Notes: generated by a model not told the origin, from the letters alone. A DNA stretch of 64,000 nucleotides from Flavobacteriaceae bacterium CRH (GCA_001507425.1 LMAJ01000008.1:124001-188000), one strand, 5' to 3'; counted from the first letter of the stretch, positions 1 to 10,749 are shown. Numbers and translations: made by a program.

Positions 1-989
1 CCTCCAAAAATGTTAATCAAAATAGCTTTTACGTTAGGATCTTTTAAGATAATACGGAAAGCAGTTTCAACACGTTTAGCATCAGCAGTTCCACCAACGT
101 CTAAGAAGTTAGCAGGCTCAAAACCAGCATATTTAATTAAATCCATTGTAGCCATTGCAAGACCAGCTCCGTTTACCATACATCCAACTGTACCGTCAAG
201 ATCTACGTAATTTAAACCTACTTCTTTAGCTTCAACTTCGATTGGATTCTCCTCACGGATATCACGCATTTCAGCATATTTTGGTTGTCTGTATAAAGCA
301 TTATCATCGATATTTACTTTAGCATCTACAGCCATAATTTTGTTATCTGAAGTTTTCAAAACCGGGTTGATTTCAAACATAGAAGCATCAGAACCAATGT
401 AAGCATTGTAAAGTGCGTCGATGAATTTCACCATTTCTTTGAAAGCATTTCCTGAAAGACCTAAGTTAAAAGCAATTCTTCTTGCCTGAAAACCTTGTAA
501 TCCAACAGAAGGATCAACTTCTTCAGTAAAAATTAAGTGTGGTGTGTGTTCTGCAACTTCTTCAATATCCATTCCACCTTCAGTAGAATACATGATCATG
601 TTACGACCTGTAGCTCTATTCAATAAAACAGAAACATAAAATTCAGAAGTTTCACTTTCACCAGGATAGTAAACATCTTCTGCTACTAAAATCTTGTTTA
701 CTTTTTTACCTTCAGCAGAAGTCTGAGGTGTAATCAATTGCATTCCGATAATTTGTCCTGCAATTTCTTCAACTTGTTGTAAATTTTTAGCTAGCTTAAC
801 TCCACCACCTTTTCCACGACCACCTGCGTGAATTTGTGCTTTTATAACATGCCATCCTGTACCAGTTTCGGCAGTTAATTGTTTTGCAGCAGCTACAGCT
901 TCAACCGCATTGTTAGCCACAATTCCGCGTTGAATGCGTACTCCGTAACTCGCTAAAATTTCTTTTCCTTGATATTCGTGTATGTTCAT
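1..989 (-). CDS. sucC: Succinyl-CoA synthetase beta subunit (5' part, runs off window)
   Basis: This is the ADP-forming succinate-CoA ligase beta chain, which with SucD interconverts succinyl-CoA and succinate with nucleotide phosphorylation in the TCA cycle. On the minus strand the product begins [12 protein letters not shown], the usual SucC start with an ATP-grasp N-terminal domain. Near the window edge it reads [13 protein letters not shown] and then NIFGG, both hallmark SucC motifs of the ligase/CoA-binding domain. About 330 residues are present. The family is usually a little under 400, so roughly the last 65-70 residues lie to the left of the window. The frame is intact. A TAnnTTTG element lies 49-56 bases upstream of the ATG. 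The neighbour gltB is divergent. Confidence 0.96.
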   Translation of the reverse strand, partial: MNIHEYQGKEILASYGVRIQRGIVANNAVEAVAAAKQLTAETGTGWHVIKAQIHAGGRGKGGGVKLAKNLQQVEEIAGQIIGMQLITPQTSAEGKKVNKILVAEDVYYPGESETSEFYVSVLLNRATGRNMIMYSTEGGMDIEEVAEHTPHLIFTEEVDPSVGLQGFQARRIAFNLGLSGNAFKEMVKFIDALYNAYIGSDASMFEINPVLKTSDNKIMAVDAKVNIDDNALYRQPKYAEMRDIREENPIEVEAKEVGLNYVDLDGTVGCMVNGAGLAMATMDLIKYAGFEPANFLDVGGTADAKRVETAFRIILKDPNVKAILINIFG

Positions 990-1037
990 AATATAGAATT
1001 TGTCTGGTTCTGAATTTAGTTCAGAATAAAAGTGCGA

Positions 1038-1045
1038 CAAAAATA
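1038..1045 (-). promoter_or_regulatory. Putative -7 promoter element of sucC
   Basis: The minus strand reads TATTTTTG, an exact match to the Bacteroidetes -7 consensus TAnnTTTG, with the sucC ATG beginning 49 bases downstream. I do not see a clean -33 TTG at the expected distance, so this rests on the -7 box and its position. Confidence 0.45.
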
Positions 1046-1380
1046 GCAAAATTCAACTTAATAGTAAAATGTTTTTCAATTAAAAAAACCTACTTCACTT
1101 ATATTAGAGCGTTATTCTTTTTTAAAGAAAACAAAAGGTTAAACTATTGCATGCAAATTGTTAACTAAAAAACACTATTTCGTTTGAAATTTAACAAAAA
1201 CCCCAATGATATCAATAGCTCCGAAAGGATTTTTCCTAATATTATCTAAAACATATTGTGATTTTATCATTTAGCAATGGTTTCTACGAAATTATTATCA
1301 TTTAAGAACTCTTTTTCTAGTATTACAACAAAAATGTAAGTCAAATTACATTTTCACTACATTATATTTAACGAAATCCG
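1046..1380. other. sucC-gltB divergent intergenic region
   Basis: This AT-rich spacer lies between the divergent sucC and gltB genes and has no credible gene. It contains the 10-bp palindrome ttgcatgcaa at 1147-1156, flanked by GTTAA-type half sites, which could be an operator. No terminator is expected or seen. Regulation of either gene from here is inference. Confidence 0.4.
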
Positions 1381-1388
1381 TATTTTTG
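1381..1388 (+). promoter_or_regulatory. Putative -7 promoter element of gltB
   Basis: TATTTTTG matches TAnnTTTG and ends 17 bases before the gltB ATG, the same spacing as the better supported lysA promoter. A -33 TTG is not evident 19 bases upstream. Confidence 0.5.
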
Positions 1389-1405
1389 AAGAAAAAATAT
1401 CAAGA

Positions 1406-4400
1406 ATGAAAGTTAAAGAACAAGGGCTTTATTTGCCTGAATTTGAACACGACAATTGTGGTGCAGGATTTATTTGTAATTTGAATGGTATTAAATCTAA
1501 TGACATCATTCACAAAGCATTGGACATCTTAATAAAATTGGAACATCGTGGTGCAGTTAGTTCTGACGGAAGAACTGGAGATGGAGCTGGAATTTTATTT
1601 GACATCCCACATGCATTTTTTAAAAAAGTATGTGATTTTGAAATCCCTGAAACACGCGAGTATGCAGTAGGAATGGTTTTTTTACCAAAAAGCAAAAACC
1701 AGGTTTCTTTTTGTATGAACGCTTTCGAATCAACTATTAAAGATCAGAATTTAAAGATCTTAGGTTGGAGAGATGTACCTGTTGAAGTAGAGAATTTAGG
1801 GCAGATTGCCGCAGAAAAAGAACCATCGGTTAAACAGGTTTTTGTTAGCAAAAACGGTCAGGATTTAACTGAAAATGAATTTAATGCAAAACTTTTTGCA
1901 GCTAGAAAAATTGCTGAACATGCCGTAAGAGGATCTAAAACCTCTGAAAGTCATATGTTTTATTTCTCTAGTTTATCGACAACTACCATAATATATAAAG
2001 GTTTATTGATGCCGGAAGACATCAGCCGTTATTATGTTGACTTAAAAGATCCCGATTTAGTGACTCGTTTGGCGTTAGTGCACCAGCGTTTCTCTACAAA
2101 TACTTTCCCTTCATGGGAATTAGCACAACCATTTAGATACATGTGTCATAATGGTGAAATTAATACGCTCCGTGGAAACGTAAGCCGTATGCGTGCCCGT
2201 GAAGAACTTATGCAAAGCAAAGTTTTTGGCGATGATATCAAAAAATTATTCCCAATTATCTTAGAAGGAAAATCTGATTCTGCTTCTATGGATATGGTGG
2301 TTGAACTTTTGTTGATGACTGGCCGTTCATTACCGGAAGCCATGATGATGGTAGTTCCTGAAGCTTGGGAAAAACACCAAACCATGTCTCCTGAAAAAAG
2401 AGCATTTTATGAGTTCAACGCTTGTATTATGGAACCTTGGGATGGCCCTGCTTCTATTCCGTTTACAGATGGTAACGTAATTGGAGCTTTATTAGACAGA
2501 AACGGTTTGCGTCCTTCTCGTTACACATTAACAAAAAGCGGTTTCGTAATCATGTCATCAGAAATTGGTGTATTAGATATCGATCCTGAAGATGTAATTC
2601 AGCACGGTCGTTTAGAGCCGGGAAAAATGTTCCTGGTAGATATGAACGAAGGCCGAATCATTGAAGACGAAGAGGTTAAAAAAGCAATCGTAACTAAGCG
2701 TCCATATCAGGAATGGTTAGACGCGAATTTATTGCCTTTGTCTAAAGTTCCTTACACCAATAATCCTACTCCGGTTGAGAAATTAGATTTCGTAACCAGA
2801 CAAAAATTATTTGGCTACACTATTGAAGATTTAAAAACAATCATTAACCCAATGGGAGGTCAGGGAGCTGAAGCAATCAGTTCTATGGGTAACGACACGC
2901 CTTTGGCAGTATTGTCAGATCAGCCTCAGTTATTGTATAACTATTTCAAACAATTATTTGCTCAGGTTACCAATCCGCCTTTGGATGGTATTCGTGAAGA
3001 AATTATCACAGATATTAGTTTAGCGGTTGGTGGCGATTTCAATATTTTTGAAATTGAATCTAAACAATGTAAAAAATTAAAAATTCAGAATCCCGTTATT
3101 TCTAATGAGGATTTAGATAAAATCAGAAATATTGATCACGCAGATTTTAAATCGGCTACCATTTCTACCTTATATAAAATAGAAAAAGGAGTTAACGGTT
3201 TAGAGCGTGCGCTTGAAAAATGCGTTCAGGCTACTTTCAAAGCAGTTTCTGAAGGATGTAATGTAATCATATTATCAGACAGAGGCGTTAGCGAAGAATT
3301 AGCTCCAATCCCAATGTTATTGGCATGTTCTTACATTCACCACTCTTTGAATATTTTACAGGTTCGTTCTAAATTCGGAATCATAATCGAATCTGCAGAG
3401 CCACGTGAACCTCATCATTTTGCTTTATTGTTTGGATACGGCGCAAGTGCGATCAATCCATATATGGTAAATGAAATCATTCACGATCAGGTAAACCAAG
3501 GATTTATTAAAGGTGTAAAAGCTGATTATGCGATTGTAAACTACAACAAAGCGATTGCAAAAGGAATCGTTAAAATCATGAACAAAATTGGTATCTCGAC
3601 GTTACATTCGTACAGAGCTGCCCAAATTTTTGAGATTTTAGGTTTAAATAAAACATTTACGTCTAAATATTTCCCTTACACGCCTTCAAGAATCGAAGGA
3701 ATTGGTTTGATGGAAGTGGAAAAAGAAGTGAAAAAACGTTTTCAAAAAGCATTTCCAAATTCAAAAGTGGCGAACTTGCTTCCTTTAGAAATTGGAGGTA
3801 TTTACAGATGGAGACGTGGAGGAGAAAAACACATGTTTAATCCAACAACAATTGCAAAATTACAACAGGCTGTTCGTTTGAACAGTCCTGAAAGTTATAA
3901 AGAATACTCTAATATGGTGAATGAGCAAAGCTCTAACTTAATGACTATTAGAGGCATGTTTGAATTTAATAATTTAGACCCGATTTCTATTGATGAAGTA
4001 GAACCCTGGACAGAAATTGTAAAAAAATTCAAAACCGGTGCGATGTCTTACGGATCTATCAGTAGAGAAGCGCACGAGAATTTAGCGATTGCAATGAACA
4101 GAATTGGCGGAAAAAGTAACTCTGGAGAAGGTGGAGAAGATCCTAAACGTTTCCAGAAAGAAATTAACGGAGATTCAAGAAACAGTGCTATCAAACAAGT
4201 TGCTTCCGGACGTTTTGGTGTTTCGATCAACTATTTGACAAACGCTAAAGAAATTCAGATTAAAATGGCTCAGGGTGCAAAACCTGGAGAAGGTGGACAA
4301 TTACCCGGAGAAAAAGTGGTGCCTTGGATTGCTGAAACCAGAAACTCTACGCCTTATGTAGGTTTGATTTCGCCTCCGCCACACCACGATATTTACTCTA

Positions 4401-5920
4401 TTGAGGATTTATCTCAGTTGATTTTCGACTTAAAAAATGCCAATCGTGAAGCGCGTGTAAACGTAAAATTAGTTTCAGAAGTTGGAGTTGGAACTATCGC
4501 TGCCGGTGTTGCCAAAGCAAAAGCCGACGTTATTTTAATTTCTGGTTATGATGGAGGAACTGGTGCTGCACCATTAACTTCACTACAACACACAGGAATT
4601 CCGTGGGAACTTGGTCTTGCAGAAGCACAACAAACTTTGATCTTAAATGATTTAAGAAGCCGTGTAGTTTTAGAATGTGACGGACAATTGAAAACCGGTC
4701 GTGATGTTGCTATTGCAGCTTTATTAGGAGCTGAAGAATTTGGTTTCGCTACTGCCCCGCTTGTTGCTTCCGGCTGTATTATGATGAGAGCTTGTCACTT
4801 AAATACGTGCCCAGTTGGTATTGCCACTCAGGATCCTGAATTGAGAAAAAATTTCAAAGGAACTCCGGAGCATGTCATCAACTTCATGTATTTTATTGCT
4901 GAAGAATTAAGAGAAATCATGGCGCAATTAGGTTTTAGAACCTTGAAAGAAATGGTTGGTCAGTCACAAAAATTAAATGTGAACAAAGCGATCAAACATT
5001 ATAAAGCCAATGGTTTAGATTTATCTTCAATTTTATACAAACCTGAAAAAGCCAAAACAGAGCCAAATCACAATACAACTACGCAAGATCACCAACTTGA
5101 AAATGTATTGGATTTTGACATCATTAAAGAAGCTATTCCGTCTATTTATAGAAAAGAGAAAACAAGAGTTACATTTAAAATTAAAAATACAGACCGTTCT
5201 GTAGGTGCCATTTTGAGTAATGAAATCTCAAAAATATATGGCGCACAAGGTTTACCTGAAGACACTATTTTAGTTGATTTTGAAGGTTCTGCCGGACAAA
5301 GTTTTGGTGCTTTTGCAACAAACGGATTGTCGTTTAAAATTCACGGAAACTGTAATGATTACTTAGGAAAAGGTCTTTCTGGAGGAAAACTAATTGTAAA
5401 AGTACCTCCTACTGCAACCTTCAAACCTGAAGACAATATCATTATCGGTAACGTTGCGCTTTACGGAGCTATTACCGGAGAAGCTTATATTAATGGAATG
5501 GCCGGAGAGCGTTTTTGTGTGAGAAATTCCGGAGCAACTGCGGTTGTTGAAGGAATTGGAGATCACGGATGCGAATATATGACGGGTGGTACTGTCGTTG
5601 TTTTAGGAAAAACAGGAAGAAACTTCGCAGCCGGTATGAGCGGTGGTGTTGCTTATGTTTACGATCCAAATCAAAAATTCGATTCTACATTATGTAACAT
5701 GGAAATGGTTGCATTTGACCCAATCGAAGAAGATGATGTAATCAAACTAAGACGATTGATTAAAAACCATTCATTGTACACCAGCAGTCCATTAGCAAAA
5801 AGAATTTTAGCAGACTGGGAAAATGAACAGAAACACTTCGTAAAAGTAATGCCAACCGATTACAAAAAAGCATTACAACGAATTGCAGAAGAGAAAAAAA
5901 TAGAAGAATTAATTGCTTAA
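1406..5920 (+). CDS. gltB: Glutamate synthase large (alpha) subunit
   Basis: GltB transfers the amide of glutamine to 2-oxoglutarate, giving two glutamates, using electrons passed from GltD. The 1504-residue length is normal for bacterial GOGAT alpha chains. The N-terminal class II amidotransferase has its nucleophile at Cys18 in HDNCGAGF, so residues 1-17 are probably a propeptide that is removed. The FMN/synthase domain lies roughly at residues 800-1220, with [11 protein letters not shown] and [10 protein letters not shown] loops. The 3Fe-4S ligands are Cys1124, Cys1130 and Cys1135 in a C-x5-C-H-x3-C-P pattern. The C-terminal GxGxG-type beta-helix includes [11 protein letters not shown] and AAGMSGG. 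gltD follows after about 100 bases on the same strand, so the two form a gltBD operon. Confidence 0.98.
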   Translation: MKVKEQGLYLPEFEHDNCGAGFICNLNGIKSNDIIHKALDILIKLEHRGAVSSDGRTGDGAGILFDIPHAFFKKVCDFEIPETREYAVGMVFLPKSKNQVSFCMNAFESTIKDQNLKILGWRDVPVEVENLGQIAAEKEPSVKQVFVSKNGQDLTENEFNAKLFAARKIAEHAVRGSKTSESHMFYFSSLSTTTIIYKGLLMPEDISRYYVDLKDPDLVTRLALVHQRFSTNTFPSWELAQPFRYMCHNGEINTLRGNVSRMRAREELMQSKVFGDDIKKLFPIILEGKSDSASMDMVVELLLMTGRSLPEAMMMVVPEAWEKHQTMSPEKRAFYEFNACIMEPWDGPASIPFTDGNVIGALLDRNGLRPSRYTLTKSGFVIMSSEIGVLDIDPEDVIQHGRLEPGKMFLVDMNEGRIIEDEEVKKAIVTKRPYQEWLDANLLPLSKVPYTNNPTPVEKLDFVTRQKLFGYTIEDLKTIINPMGGQGAEAISSMGNDTPLAVLSDQPQLLYNYFKQLFAQVTNPPLDGIREEIITDISLAVGGDFNIFEIESKQCKKLKIQNPVISNEDLDKIRNIDHADFKSATISTLYKIEKGVNGLERALEKCVQATFKAVSEGCNVIILSDRGVSEELAPIPMLLACSYIHHSLNILQVRSKFGIIIESAEPREPHHFALLFGYGASAINPYMVNEIIHDQVNQGFIKGVKADYAIVNYNKAIAKGIVKIMNKIGISTLHSYRAAQIFEILGLNKTFTSKYFPYTPSRIEGIGLMEVEKEVKKRFQKAFPNSKVANLLPLEIGGIYRWRRGGEKHMFNPTTIAKLQQAVRLNSPESYKEYSNMVNEQSSNLMTIRGMFEFNNLDPISIDEVEPWTEIVKKFKTGAMSYGSISREAHENLAIAMNRIGGKSNSGEGGEDPKRFQKEINGDSRNSAIKQVASGRFGVSINYLTNAKEIQIKMAQGAKPGEGGQLPGEKVVPWIAETRNSTPYVGLISPPPHHDIYSIEDLSQLIFDLKNANREARVNVKLVSEVGVGTIAAGVAKAKADVILISGYDGGTGAAPLTSLQHTGIPWELGLAEAQQTLILNDLRSRVVLECDGQLKTGRDVAIAALLGAEEFGFATAPLVASGCIMMRACHLNTCPVGIATQDPELRKNFKGTPEHVINFMYFIAEELREIMAQLGFRTLKEMVGQSQKLNVNKAIKHYKANGLDLSSILYKPEKAKTEPNHNTTTQDHQLENVLDFDIIKEAIPSIYRKEKTRVTFKIKNTDRSVGAILSNEISKIYGAQGLPEDTILVDFEGSAGQSFGAFATNGLSFKIHGNCNDYLGKGLSGGKLIVKVPPTATFKPEDNIIIGNVALYGAITGEAYINGMAGERFCVRNSGATAVVEGIGDHGCEYMTGGTVVVLGKTGRNFAAGMSGGVAYVYDPNQKFDSTLCNMEMVAFDPIEEDDVIKLRRLIKNHSLYTSSPLAKRILADWENEQKHFVKVMPTDYKKALQRIAEEKKIEELIA

Positions 5921-6023
5921 TAAAAATCAATTTCAAAAATCAAAAGTCAATTTCAATGGCAATAAAAATGTCAAACAAATTGGAATTTGGAATTTAAGAA
6001 ATTGGAATTTTAATTAAAATGTC
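5921..6023 (+). repeat. Short ttggaattt-type repeats between gltB and gltD
   Basis: The spacer between gltB and gltD has runs of tcaatttcaa and ttggaatttggaattt. The same ttggaatttggaattt motif recurs near 58736-58745, 58862-58890 and 59459-59490. No terminator hairpin is seen, which fits co-transcription of gltB and gltD. Confidence 0.45.
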
Positions 6024-7478
6024 ATGGGTAAAATAGGCGGATTTAAAGAATATAACAGAGCCGACGAGAGTAATTTAGCAGTTGCAGAACGTGTTTCGAA
6101 CTACAACGAATTTACTATTCCGTTAGCAAAAGATAAAGTAAAAGAACAAGGTTCAAGATGTATGGATTGTGGTATTCCTTTTTGCCACAGTGCTTGTCCG
6201 TTAGGAAATTTAATTCCTGACTTCAACGACATGGTACATCAGGAAGAATGGCAGGGTGCATTAGAGATTTTACAATCGACTAATAACTTTCCGGAATTCA
6301 CAGGTCGCTTATGCCCTGCTCCATGTGAGAAATCATGTGTATTAGGAATCATAAAAGATCCTGTATCGATCGAAAACATCGAGAAAAATATTGTTGAAAT
6401 TGGTTTTGCTGAAGGTTGGATTAAACCTCAGCCACCAAAAACAAGAACAGGAAAAACAATTGCTGTTATTGGTTCAGGACCTGCAGGTTTGGCAGCGGCT
6501 CAACAATTAAACAGAGCGGGTCATGCTGTTACTGTTTTTGAAAGAGACAATGCTATTGGAGGTTTATTACGTTACGGAATTCCGAACTTTAAACTGGAAA
6601 AAAGTATTATCGACAGACGTGTAGCGATTCTTGAAGCAGAAGGAATCACTTTTAAAACGGACGTAAATGTTGGTGTAAACTTTAGCGTAGCAGAATTAAA
6701 CACTTTCGATTCTATCGTTTTATGCGGTGGAGCTACAGAAAGAAGAAGTTTACCGACGAAAGGAATCGAAAGCAAAGGCGTTGTTCAGGCAATGGATTTC
6801 CTTACGCAACAAACTAAAGTGGTTTTTGGAGAATCAATTCCAGACCAAATTAAAGCTACCGGAAAAGATGTAATCGTGATTGGTGGTGGAGATACAGGTT
6901 CTGATTGTATTGGAACTTCAAACAGGCACGGAGCAAAATCGGTAACTAATTTTGAGATTTTACCAAAACCTCCGGTTGGAAGAAGCGAATCAACTCCTTG
7001 GCCTTTCTGGCCGTTGCAGTTAAAAACTTCCTCTTCTCACGAAGAAGGCTGCGACAGAAACTGGTTAATCAATACTAAAGAATTCCTTGCGAATGATAAA
7101 GGAGAATTAATTGGTTTAAAAACTGTTGAAGTACAATGGAAAATGACTCCGGGACAAAGACCTGAATTAATCGAAAAAGAAGGTTCAGAGAAAATCTGGC
7201 CTTGCGATTTAGCTTTATTGGCTTTAGGATTTACAGGTCCGGAAAAAACATTAAGCGAGCAATTAGGTCTTGAAATAGACATGAGAAACAATTATAAAGC
7301 AAAAAATTATCAAACCAATGTTCCTCACATTTTCACTGCCGGTGATATGCGAAGAGGACAATCGTTGATTGTTTGGGCTATTTCTGAAGGCCGAGAAGCA
7401 GCAAGAGAAGTAGATTTGTTCTTAATGGGCTCTACAAACTTGCCAACCAAAGGAAACGGAGATTTACCTGGGTTATAA
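6024..7478 (+). CDS. gltD: Glutamate synthase small (beta) subunit
   Basis: GltD is the NAD(P)H-oxidising partner of GltB. It passes electrons through FAD and 4Fe-4S clusters to the large subunit in the cytoplasm. The 484-residue product has the N-terminal cysteine pattern Cys46, Cys49, Cys54 and Cys58 (CMDCGIPFCHSACP), then GRLCPAPCEKSC near residue 100. An FAD-binding Rossmann motif VIGSGPAGLAAAQQ lies near residue 150, and the NAD(P) motif VIGGGDTGSDC near residue 290. The C-terminal TAGDMRRGQSLIVWAI is the conserved FAD/quinone-reductase end signature. The ATG at 6024 gives the standard MGKIGGF start. A strong hairpin terminator follows at 7503. Confidence 0.97.
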   Translation: MGKIGGFKEYNRADESNLAVAERVSNYNEFTIPLAKDKVKEQGSRCMDCGIPFCHSACPLGNLIPDFNDMVHQEEWQGALEILQSTNNFPEFTGRLCPAPCEKSCVLGIIKDPVSIENIEKNIVEIGFAEGWIKPQPPKTRTGKTIAVIGSGPAGLAAAQQLNRAGHAVTVFERDNAIGGLLRYGIPNFKLEKSIIDRRVAILEAEGITFKTDVNVGVNFSVAELNTFDSIVLCGGATERRSLPTKGIESKGVVQAMDFLTQQTKVVFGESIPDQIKATGKDVIVIGGGDTGSDCIGTSNRHGAKSVTNFEILPKPPVGRSESTPWPFWPLQLKTSSSHEEGCDRNWLINTKEFLANDKGELIGLKTVEVQWKMTPGQRPELIEKEGSEKIWPCDLALLALGFTGPEKTLSEQLGLEIDMRNNYKAKNYQTNVPHIFTAGDMRRGQSLIVWAISEGREAAREVDLFLMGSTNLPTKGNGDLPGL

Positions 7479-7502
7479 ACCTATAAACTGCACAACTAAC
7501 AC

Positions 7503-7534
7503 AAGTCCCTGAAAAATTTCAGGGACTTTTTTTT
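7503..7534 (+). terminator. Rho-independent terminator of gltBD
   Basis: A 12-bp perfect stem has arms 7503-7514 and 7517-7528 (aagtccctgaaa and its complement). It is followed by a T run and lies 24 bases after the gltD stop. Confidence 0.9.
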
Positions 7535-7990
7535 GCCACAGATTGAAAATATTAAAAAAGATTTTCTACTTCTACTTAAACATAGCCCACAGTTTCAACC
7601 GTTGGATGCAATTTATGATTTACGTTGATCTTTGTCGTGGTATGGTGGTATCTTATTGTGGTATTGTGGTGTCATATCGTGGTATTGTGGTATTGTGGTA
7701 TCGTATCTTGTCCCTACGGTTGAAACCGTAGGCTATGTTTTCTTGTGTGTAACAATTTGTAAAACAATTAAAGAGATGATGAATTTGTGTAAGTTCGTGT
7801 AATTCTTGGCAAATCAAATAATCTCTGCTAATCTTTTAATGTTTGACAAAAACTTAGTAACTTAGATTCTTAGCAACTTAGTATATTATTTTACTAGGCA
7901 TGCATTGTAGTTTTATAAAAAATCATTTTAAGTCGATTTTTGTTTAAAAACAAACAATTTGTTACAATTTGTTATTTTTCTGCAAAAAAT
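7535..7990. other. Intergenic region between gltD and lysA with repeats
   Basis: No credible gene is present. A 25-bp inverted repeat (arms 7581-7605 and 7713-7737, centred on acggttgaaaccgt-like sequence) flanks a tract of tandem attgtggt-type units at about 7634-7705. The rest is AT-rich and leads into the lysA promoter. Confidence 0.6.
7581..7737. repeat. Inverted repeat enclosing gtggtattgtgg tandem tract
   Basis: The left arm catagcccacagtttcaacc... at 7581-7605 is complementary, with three mismatches, to ...ggttgaaaccgtaggctatg at 7713-7737. Each arm is itself partly palindromic around tttcaac/gttgaaa. Between the arms is a G/T-rich tandem of attgtggt and gtggtatcg units. It looks like a dispersed REP-type element. 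Mobility is inference. Confidence 0.65.
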
Positions 7991-8020
7991 TTGCTGTTAC
8001 TCAAAAGTGTAATAACTTTG
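7991..8020 (+). promoter_or_regulatory. lysA promoter (-33 TTG, -7 TAACTTTG)
   Basis: TTG at 7991-7993 and TAACTTTG at 8013-8020 are separated by 19 bases, an ideal Bacteroidetes sigma-A type promoter. The -7 box ends 17 bases before the ATG at 8038. This also argues against the in-frame start at 7969, which would lie upstream of the promoter. Confidence 0.75.
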
Positions 8021-8037
8021 CTCAAAATACTTTAAAA

Positions 8038-9261
8038 ATGCAAGCAAAAGATTTACTGCAGTTAGCAGACCAATTTGGAAGTCCATTATATGTTTATGAT
8101 GCCGAAAAAATCCAATCTCAGTACAATAGATTAACGAAAGCTTTCTCTAAGGTAGAAAACTTAAGAGTTAATTACGCCATGAAGGCATTGTCTAACGTTG
8201 CGATTCTTCAGTTATTAAAGAACATGGGGTCTGGTTTAGATACTGTATCAATTCAAGAAGTTTTATTGGGACTTCATGCTGGCTATGAACCTGAAAAAAT
8301 CTTTTTTACACCAAACGGAGTTTCTCTTGAAGAAATCGAGGAAGTTGCTGCAATGGGTGTACAAATCAATATTGATAACTTATCTATTCTGGAGCAATTC
8401 GGAACAAAATATCCACAAATTCCGGTATGTATTCGTATCAATCCGCACGTAATGGCGGGAGGAAATGCTAATATTTCTGTTGGACATATCGATAGCAAAT
8501 TTGGAATCTCTGTACATCAAATTCCGCATATATTGCGAATTGTAGAGAACACAAAAATGAGCATCGTGGGAATTCACATGCACACAGGATCTGATATTTT
8601 AGATATCGAAGTATTCTTGTATGCTGCTGAAATCTTGTTCGATACAGCAAAACATTTCAAAGATTTAGAATTTTTAGATTTCGGAAGCGGATTCAAAGTT
8701 CCTTACAAAAAAGACGATATCGAAACTGACATCGAAGAATTAGGGAAAAAATTATCAAAAAGATTCAATTCTTTCTGTGCAGAATACGGTAGAGATTTAA
8801 CGTTGATTTTCGAACCAGGGAAATTTTTGGTGAGTGAAGCAGGTTTCTTCTTAGCAAAAGTAAACGTAGTAAAACAAACAACATCAACAGTTTTTGCCGG
8901 AGTTGACAGTGGTTTCAACCACTTAATCCGTCCGATGTTTTACGGTTCACAACATTATATCGAAAACATTTCTAATCCAAAAGGAAAAGAGCGTTTTTAC
9001 TCCGTTGTAGGATACATTTGCGAAACTGATACTTTTGCCAATAACCGCAGAATTTCTGAAATTACCGAAGGTGATATATTAGCTTTCAGAAACGCAGGAG
9101 CCTATTGTTTCTCAATGGCTTCAAACTACAATTCCAGATACAAACCAGCTGAAGTTTTATGGAAAGACGGAAAAGGAATCTTAATCCGCCAACACGAAAC
9201 TTTCGAAGATTTGCTTAAAAATCAAATTCCGTTGCCGGAAGAAGTTGCTGCAACAGTTTAA
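8038..9261 (+). CDS. lysA: Diaminopimelate decarboxylase
   Basis: LysA is the PLP-dependent enzyme that decarboxylates meso-diaminopimelate to L-lysine, the last step of lysine synthesis, in the cytoplasm. From the ATG at 8038 the product has 407 residues, close to the family norm. The PLP lysine is Lys49 in NYAMKALSN. The motif HMHTGSDI follows, then GSGFKVPY in the barrel and EPGKFLV. The C-terminal domain has CETDTFANNR, with the active-site cysteine contributed across the dimer, and RNAGAYCFSMASNYNSR. The frame is open 23 codons further upstream, but that extension is Cys/Phe-rich, unlike LysA, and precedes the promoter. The gene appears to be a single-gene unit with its own promoter and terminator. 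Confidence 0.95.
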   Translation: MQAKDLLQLADQFGSPLYVYDAEKIQSQYNRLTKAFSKVENLRVNYAMKALSNVAILQLLKNMGSGLDTVSIQEVLLGLHAGYEPEKIFFTPNGVSLEEIEEVAAMGVQINIDNLSILEQFGTKYPQIPVCIRINPHVMAGGNANISVGHIDSKFGISVHQIPHILRIVENTKMSIVGIHMHTGSDILDIEVFLYAAEILFDTAKHFKDLEFLDFGSGFKVPYKKDDIETDIEELGKKLSKRFNSFCAEYGRDLTLIFEPGKFLVSEAGFFLAKVNVVKQTTSTVFAGVDSGFNHLIRPMFYGSQHYIENISNPKGKERFYSVVGYICETDTFANNRRISEITEGDILAFRNAGAYCFSMASNYNSRYKPAEVLWKDGKGILIRQHETFEDLLKNQIPLPEEVAATV

Positions 9262-9288
9262 AAATAAAAAAAAAGAGAATATCTATTT

Positions 9289-9326
9289 AATCCCGTTTCT
9301 TCATTGAGATGGGATTTTTTTTTTTA
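9289..9326 (+). terminator. Terminator of lysA
   Basis: The hairpin pairs aatccc (9289-9294) with gggatt (9311-9316), extended by a weaker inner stem. It is followed by a run of T, 28 bases after the lysA stop. Confidence 0.7.
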
Positions 9327-9537
9327 GATTTCTGACTTTAGATTTTAGATTAATACTTTGTCAGGCTGAGCGAAGTCGAAGCCGACCCTTCTTTAAATGA
9401 TAAAATTATTCATAATAATTACAAATGATGGATTAAAATCCATCACTACAATATATTTTGTTCCTCCAGAACGCTCTCAAAATTCCGGAGGAATGTATTT
9501 ATTTTGTATCGAGGGATTTTAATCCCTTGAACCGCAT

Positions 9538-9642
9538 GTTTGTCATTTCGAAGAACGAGAAATTACACTAGAAATTCCTCATGCAAAATTCCATTCTTTG
9601 TAGCGTTACGAATGTGATTTCTCGTTCCTCGAAATGACAAAC
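9538..9642. repeat. Inverted-repeat element, family E copy 1
   Basis: Arms 9538-9568 (gtttgtcatttcgaagaacg...) and 9614-9642 (...cgttcctcgaaatgacaaac) are near-complementary. The interior contains ccattctttgtag, matching the ccaatctttgtcg interior of the copies at 31435, 49505 and 51801. No ORF is present. It resembles a non-coding MITE- or REP-type unit. Confidence 0.7.
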
Positions 9643-9667
9643 TTTACGAGAATCCTGTTAAAGCGCA

Positions 9668-9704
9668 AAACCCGACAAGTTTAAAAAACCTGTCGGGTTT
9701 ATTT
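9668..9704. terminator. Hairpin with terminator character
   Basis: A 10-bp perfect stem pairs aaacccgaca (9668-9677) with tgtcgggttt (9691-9700). Flanking A and T runs allow use in either direction. The same stem sequence recurs at 47177-47206. Confidence 0.5.
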
Positions 9705-9819
9705 AAAATAAACAAAATCAGAGTATAATTAGCTTAAAATCAGTAAAAAAAATTGCAGAAAAATATTTTTATTTGTAATTTTAAGATTACAAATGTATTA
9801 TAATTTCAAATATCCTACT

Positions 9820-10749
9820 ATGAGATTTTACACTATACTCCTTTTAAGCATATTTTCTATTCACTGCTTTTCTCAAAATGACAGTCTAAAAACAAAAAAA
9901 GCCAATCGATTTAAAGTAGCAGGTTCTGTACTTGCAAACAGCGTTCTTAGTGTTCCCGGAGATTTTTCTGCAATGGGACATACCGTATCAAGTGACTGGA
10001 AAAGAACTGCTATTTATACTGCAGGAATAATTGGTCTAATTGCTGTTGACAAACAAACTACAGGCTTTTTGCACGATCACATAGAACCTAATATTGATTA
10101 TAGTTTACCAAAAATCAAAAGCACAATTCCTCATGTAATCGGTACCGACTCTTATATTGTTTACCCAATTATTGGACTATATGCGGGTTCTCTAATTATT
10201 AACAACAAAAAAGGACAAGTTGTGGCTGTTAATGCCGTTAAATCTTTAGCGTATTCTTATGTCATAACTCAAATAGTTCTAAAAAGTATATCTTCAAGAA
10301 ACAGGCCTCAAAGAAAAATAAACGATGATAATCCTGTTGTAGAGCCCTGGACAAAAAATCCGTGGGATTTTGGAAACTTCCATCATATCCACCTTACGCA
10401 TGGAGGGAGCGGAACTTCATTTCCTTCTTTTCATTCTACCTCTTATTTTGCTGTTGCCAAAGTATTTCAAATGGAATACAACAACTATTGGATACCTTAT
10501 ACATTTGTAGCTGCCGTATTTCTATCTGATATAAAAAGTCATGATCATTGGGTTTCAGATTTATTGGTAGGCGGATTAGTGGGTACAATAATTGGACGAT
10601 CTATAGTAATTAGCAGTCGTAAGCAAATGGCAAAAAAAAATGAATCCAGTGCTTTTAACTACGATCCCAAAAAATTTAAAATGCATAAACAATTAATCCC
10701 CCAAATTTCAAATTCTATGATTGGGCTCCAGTTTATTGGAACTTTTTAA
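9820..10749 (+). CDS. Secreted/membrane PAP2-family phosphatase
   Basis: This is a phosphatidic acid phosphatase type 2 family protein, acting on lipid phosphates or related phosphomonoesters at the periplasmic face. From the ATG at 9820 it starts MRFYTILLLSIFSIHCFSQ, a clean signal peptide; an in-frame ATG 27 bases upstream would put polar residues in front of it. The three PAP2 motifs are visible: K-x6-RP as KSISSRNRP, PSFHST (usual PSGH, with Phe for Gly), and the H-x3-D pair in SHDHWVSD. Several hydrophobic segments lie between. The substrate cannot be told. It sits alone after a repeat-rich gap and precedes the small-gene array. Confidence 0.85.
   Translation: MRFYTILLLSIFSIHCFSQNDSLKTKKANRFKVAGSVLANSVLSVPGDFSAMGHTVSSDWKRTAIYTAGIIGLIAVDKQTTGFLHDHIEPNIDYSLPKIKSTIPHVIGTDSYIVYPIIGLYAGSLIINNKKGQVVAVNAVKSLAYSYVITQIVLKSISSRNRPQRKINDDNPVVEPWTKNPWDFGNFHHIHLTHGGSGTSFPSFHSTSYFAVAKVFQMEYNNYWIPYTFVAAVFLSDIKSHDHWVSDLLVGGLVGTIIGRSIVISSRKQMAKKNESSAFNYDPKKFKMHKQLIPQISNSMIGLQFIGTF

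Larger units (their letters stand above)
9327..9819. other. Repeat-filled intergenic region after lysA
   Basis: There is no gene here, but several repeat types lie side by side. A tagatt-type run is followed by gtcaggctgagcgaagtcga at about 9360. Two ggattttaatcc-like inverted units sit at about 9428-9450 and 9510-9530. The inverted-repeat element at 9538-9642 and a hairpin at 9668-9700 complete the set. It looks like a landing zone for dispersed flavobacterial repeats. Confidence 0.55.

Noticed and set aside
7543..7731. 62-codon open frame on the plus strand after gltD
   Set aside because: It lies inside the inverted repeat with the gtggtattgtgg tandem tract, and the product is low-complexity and unlike any protein.
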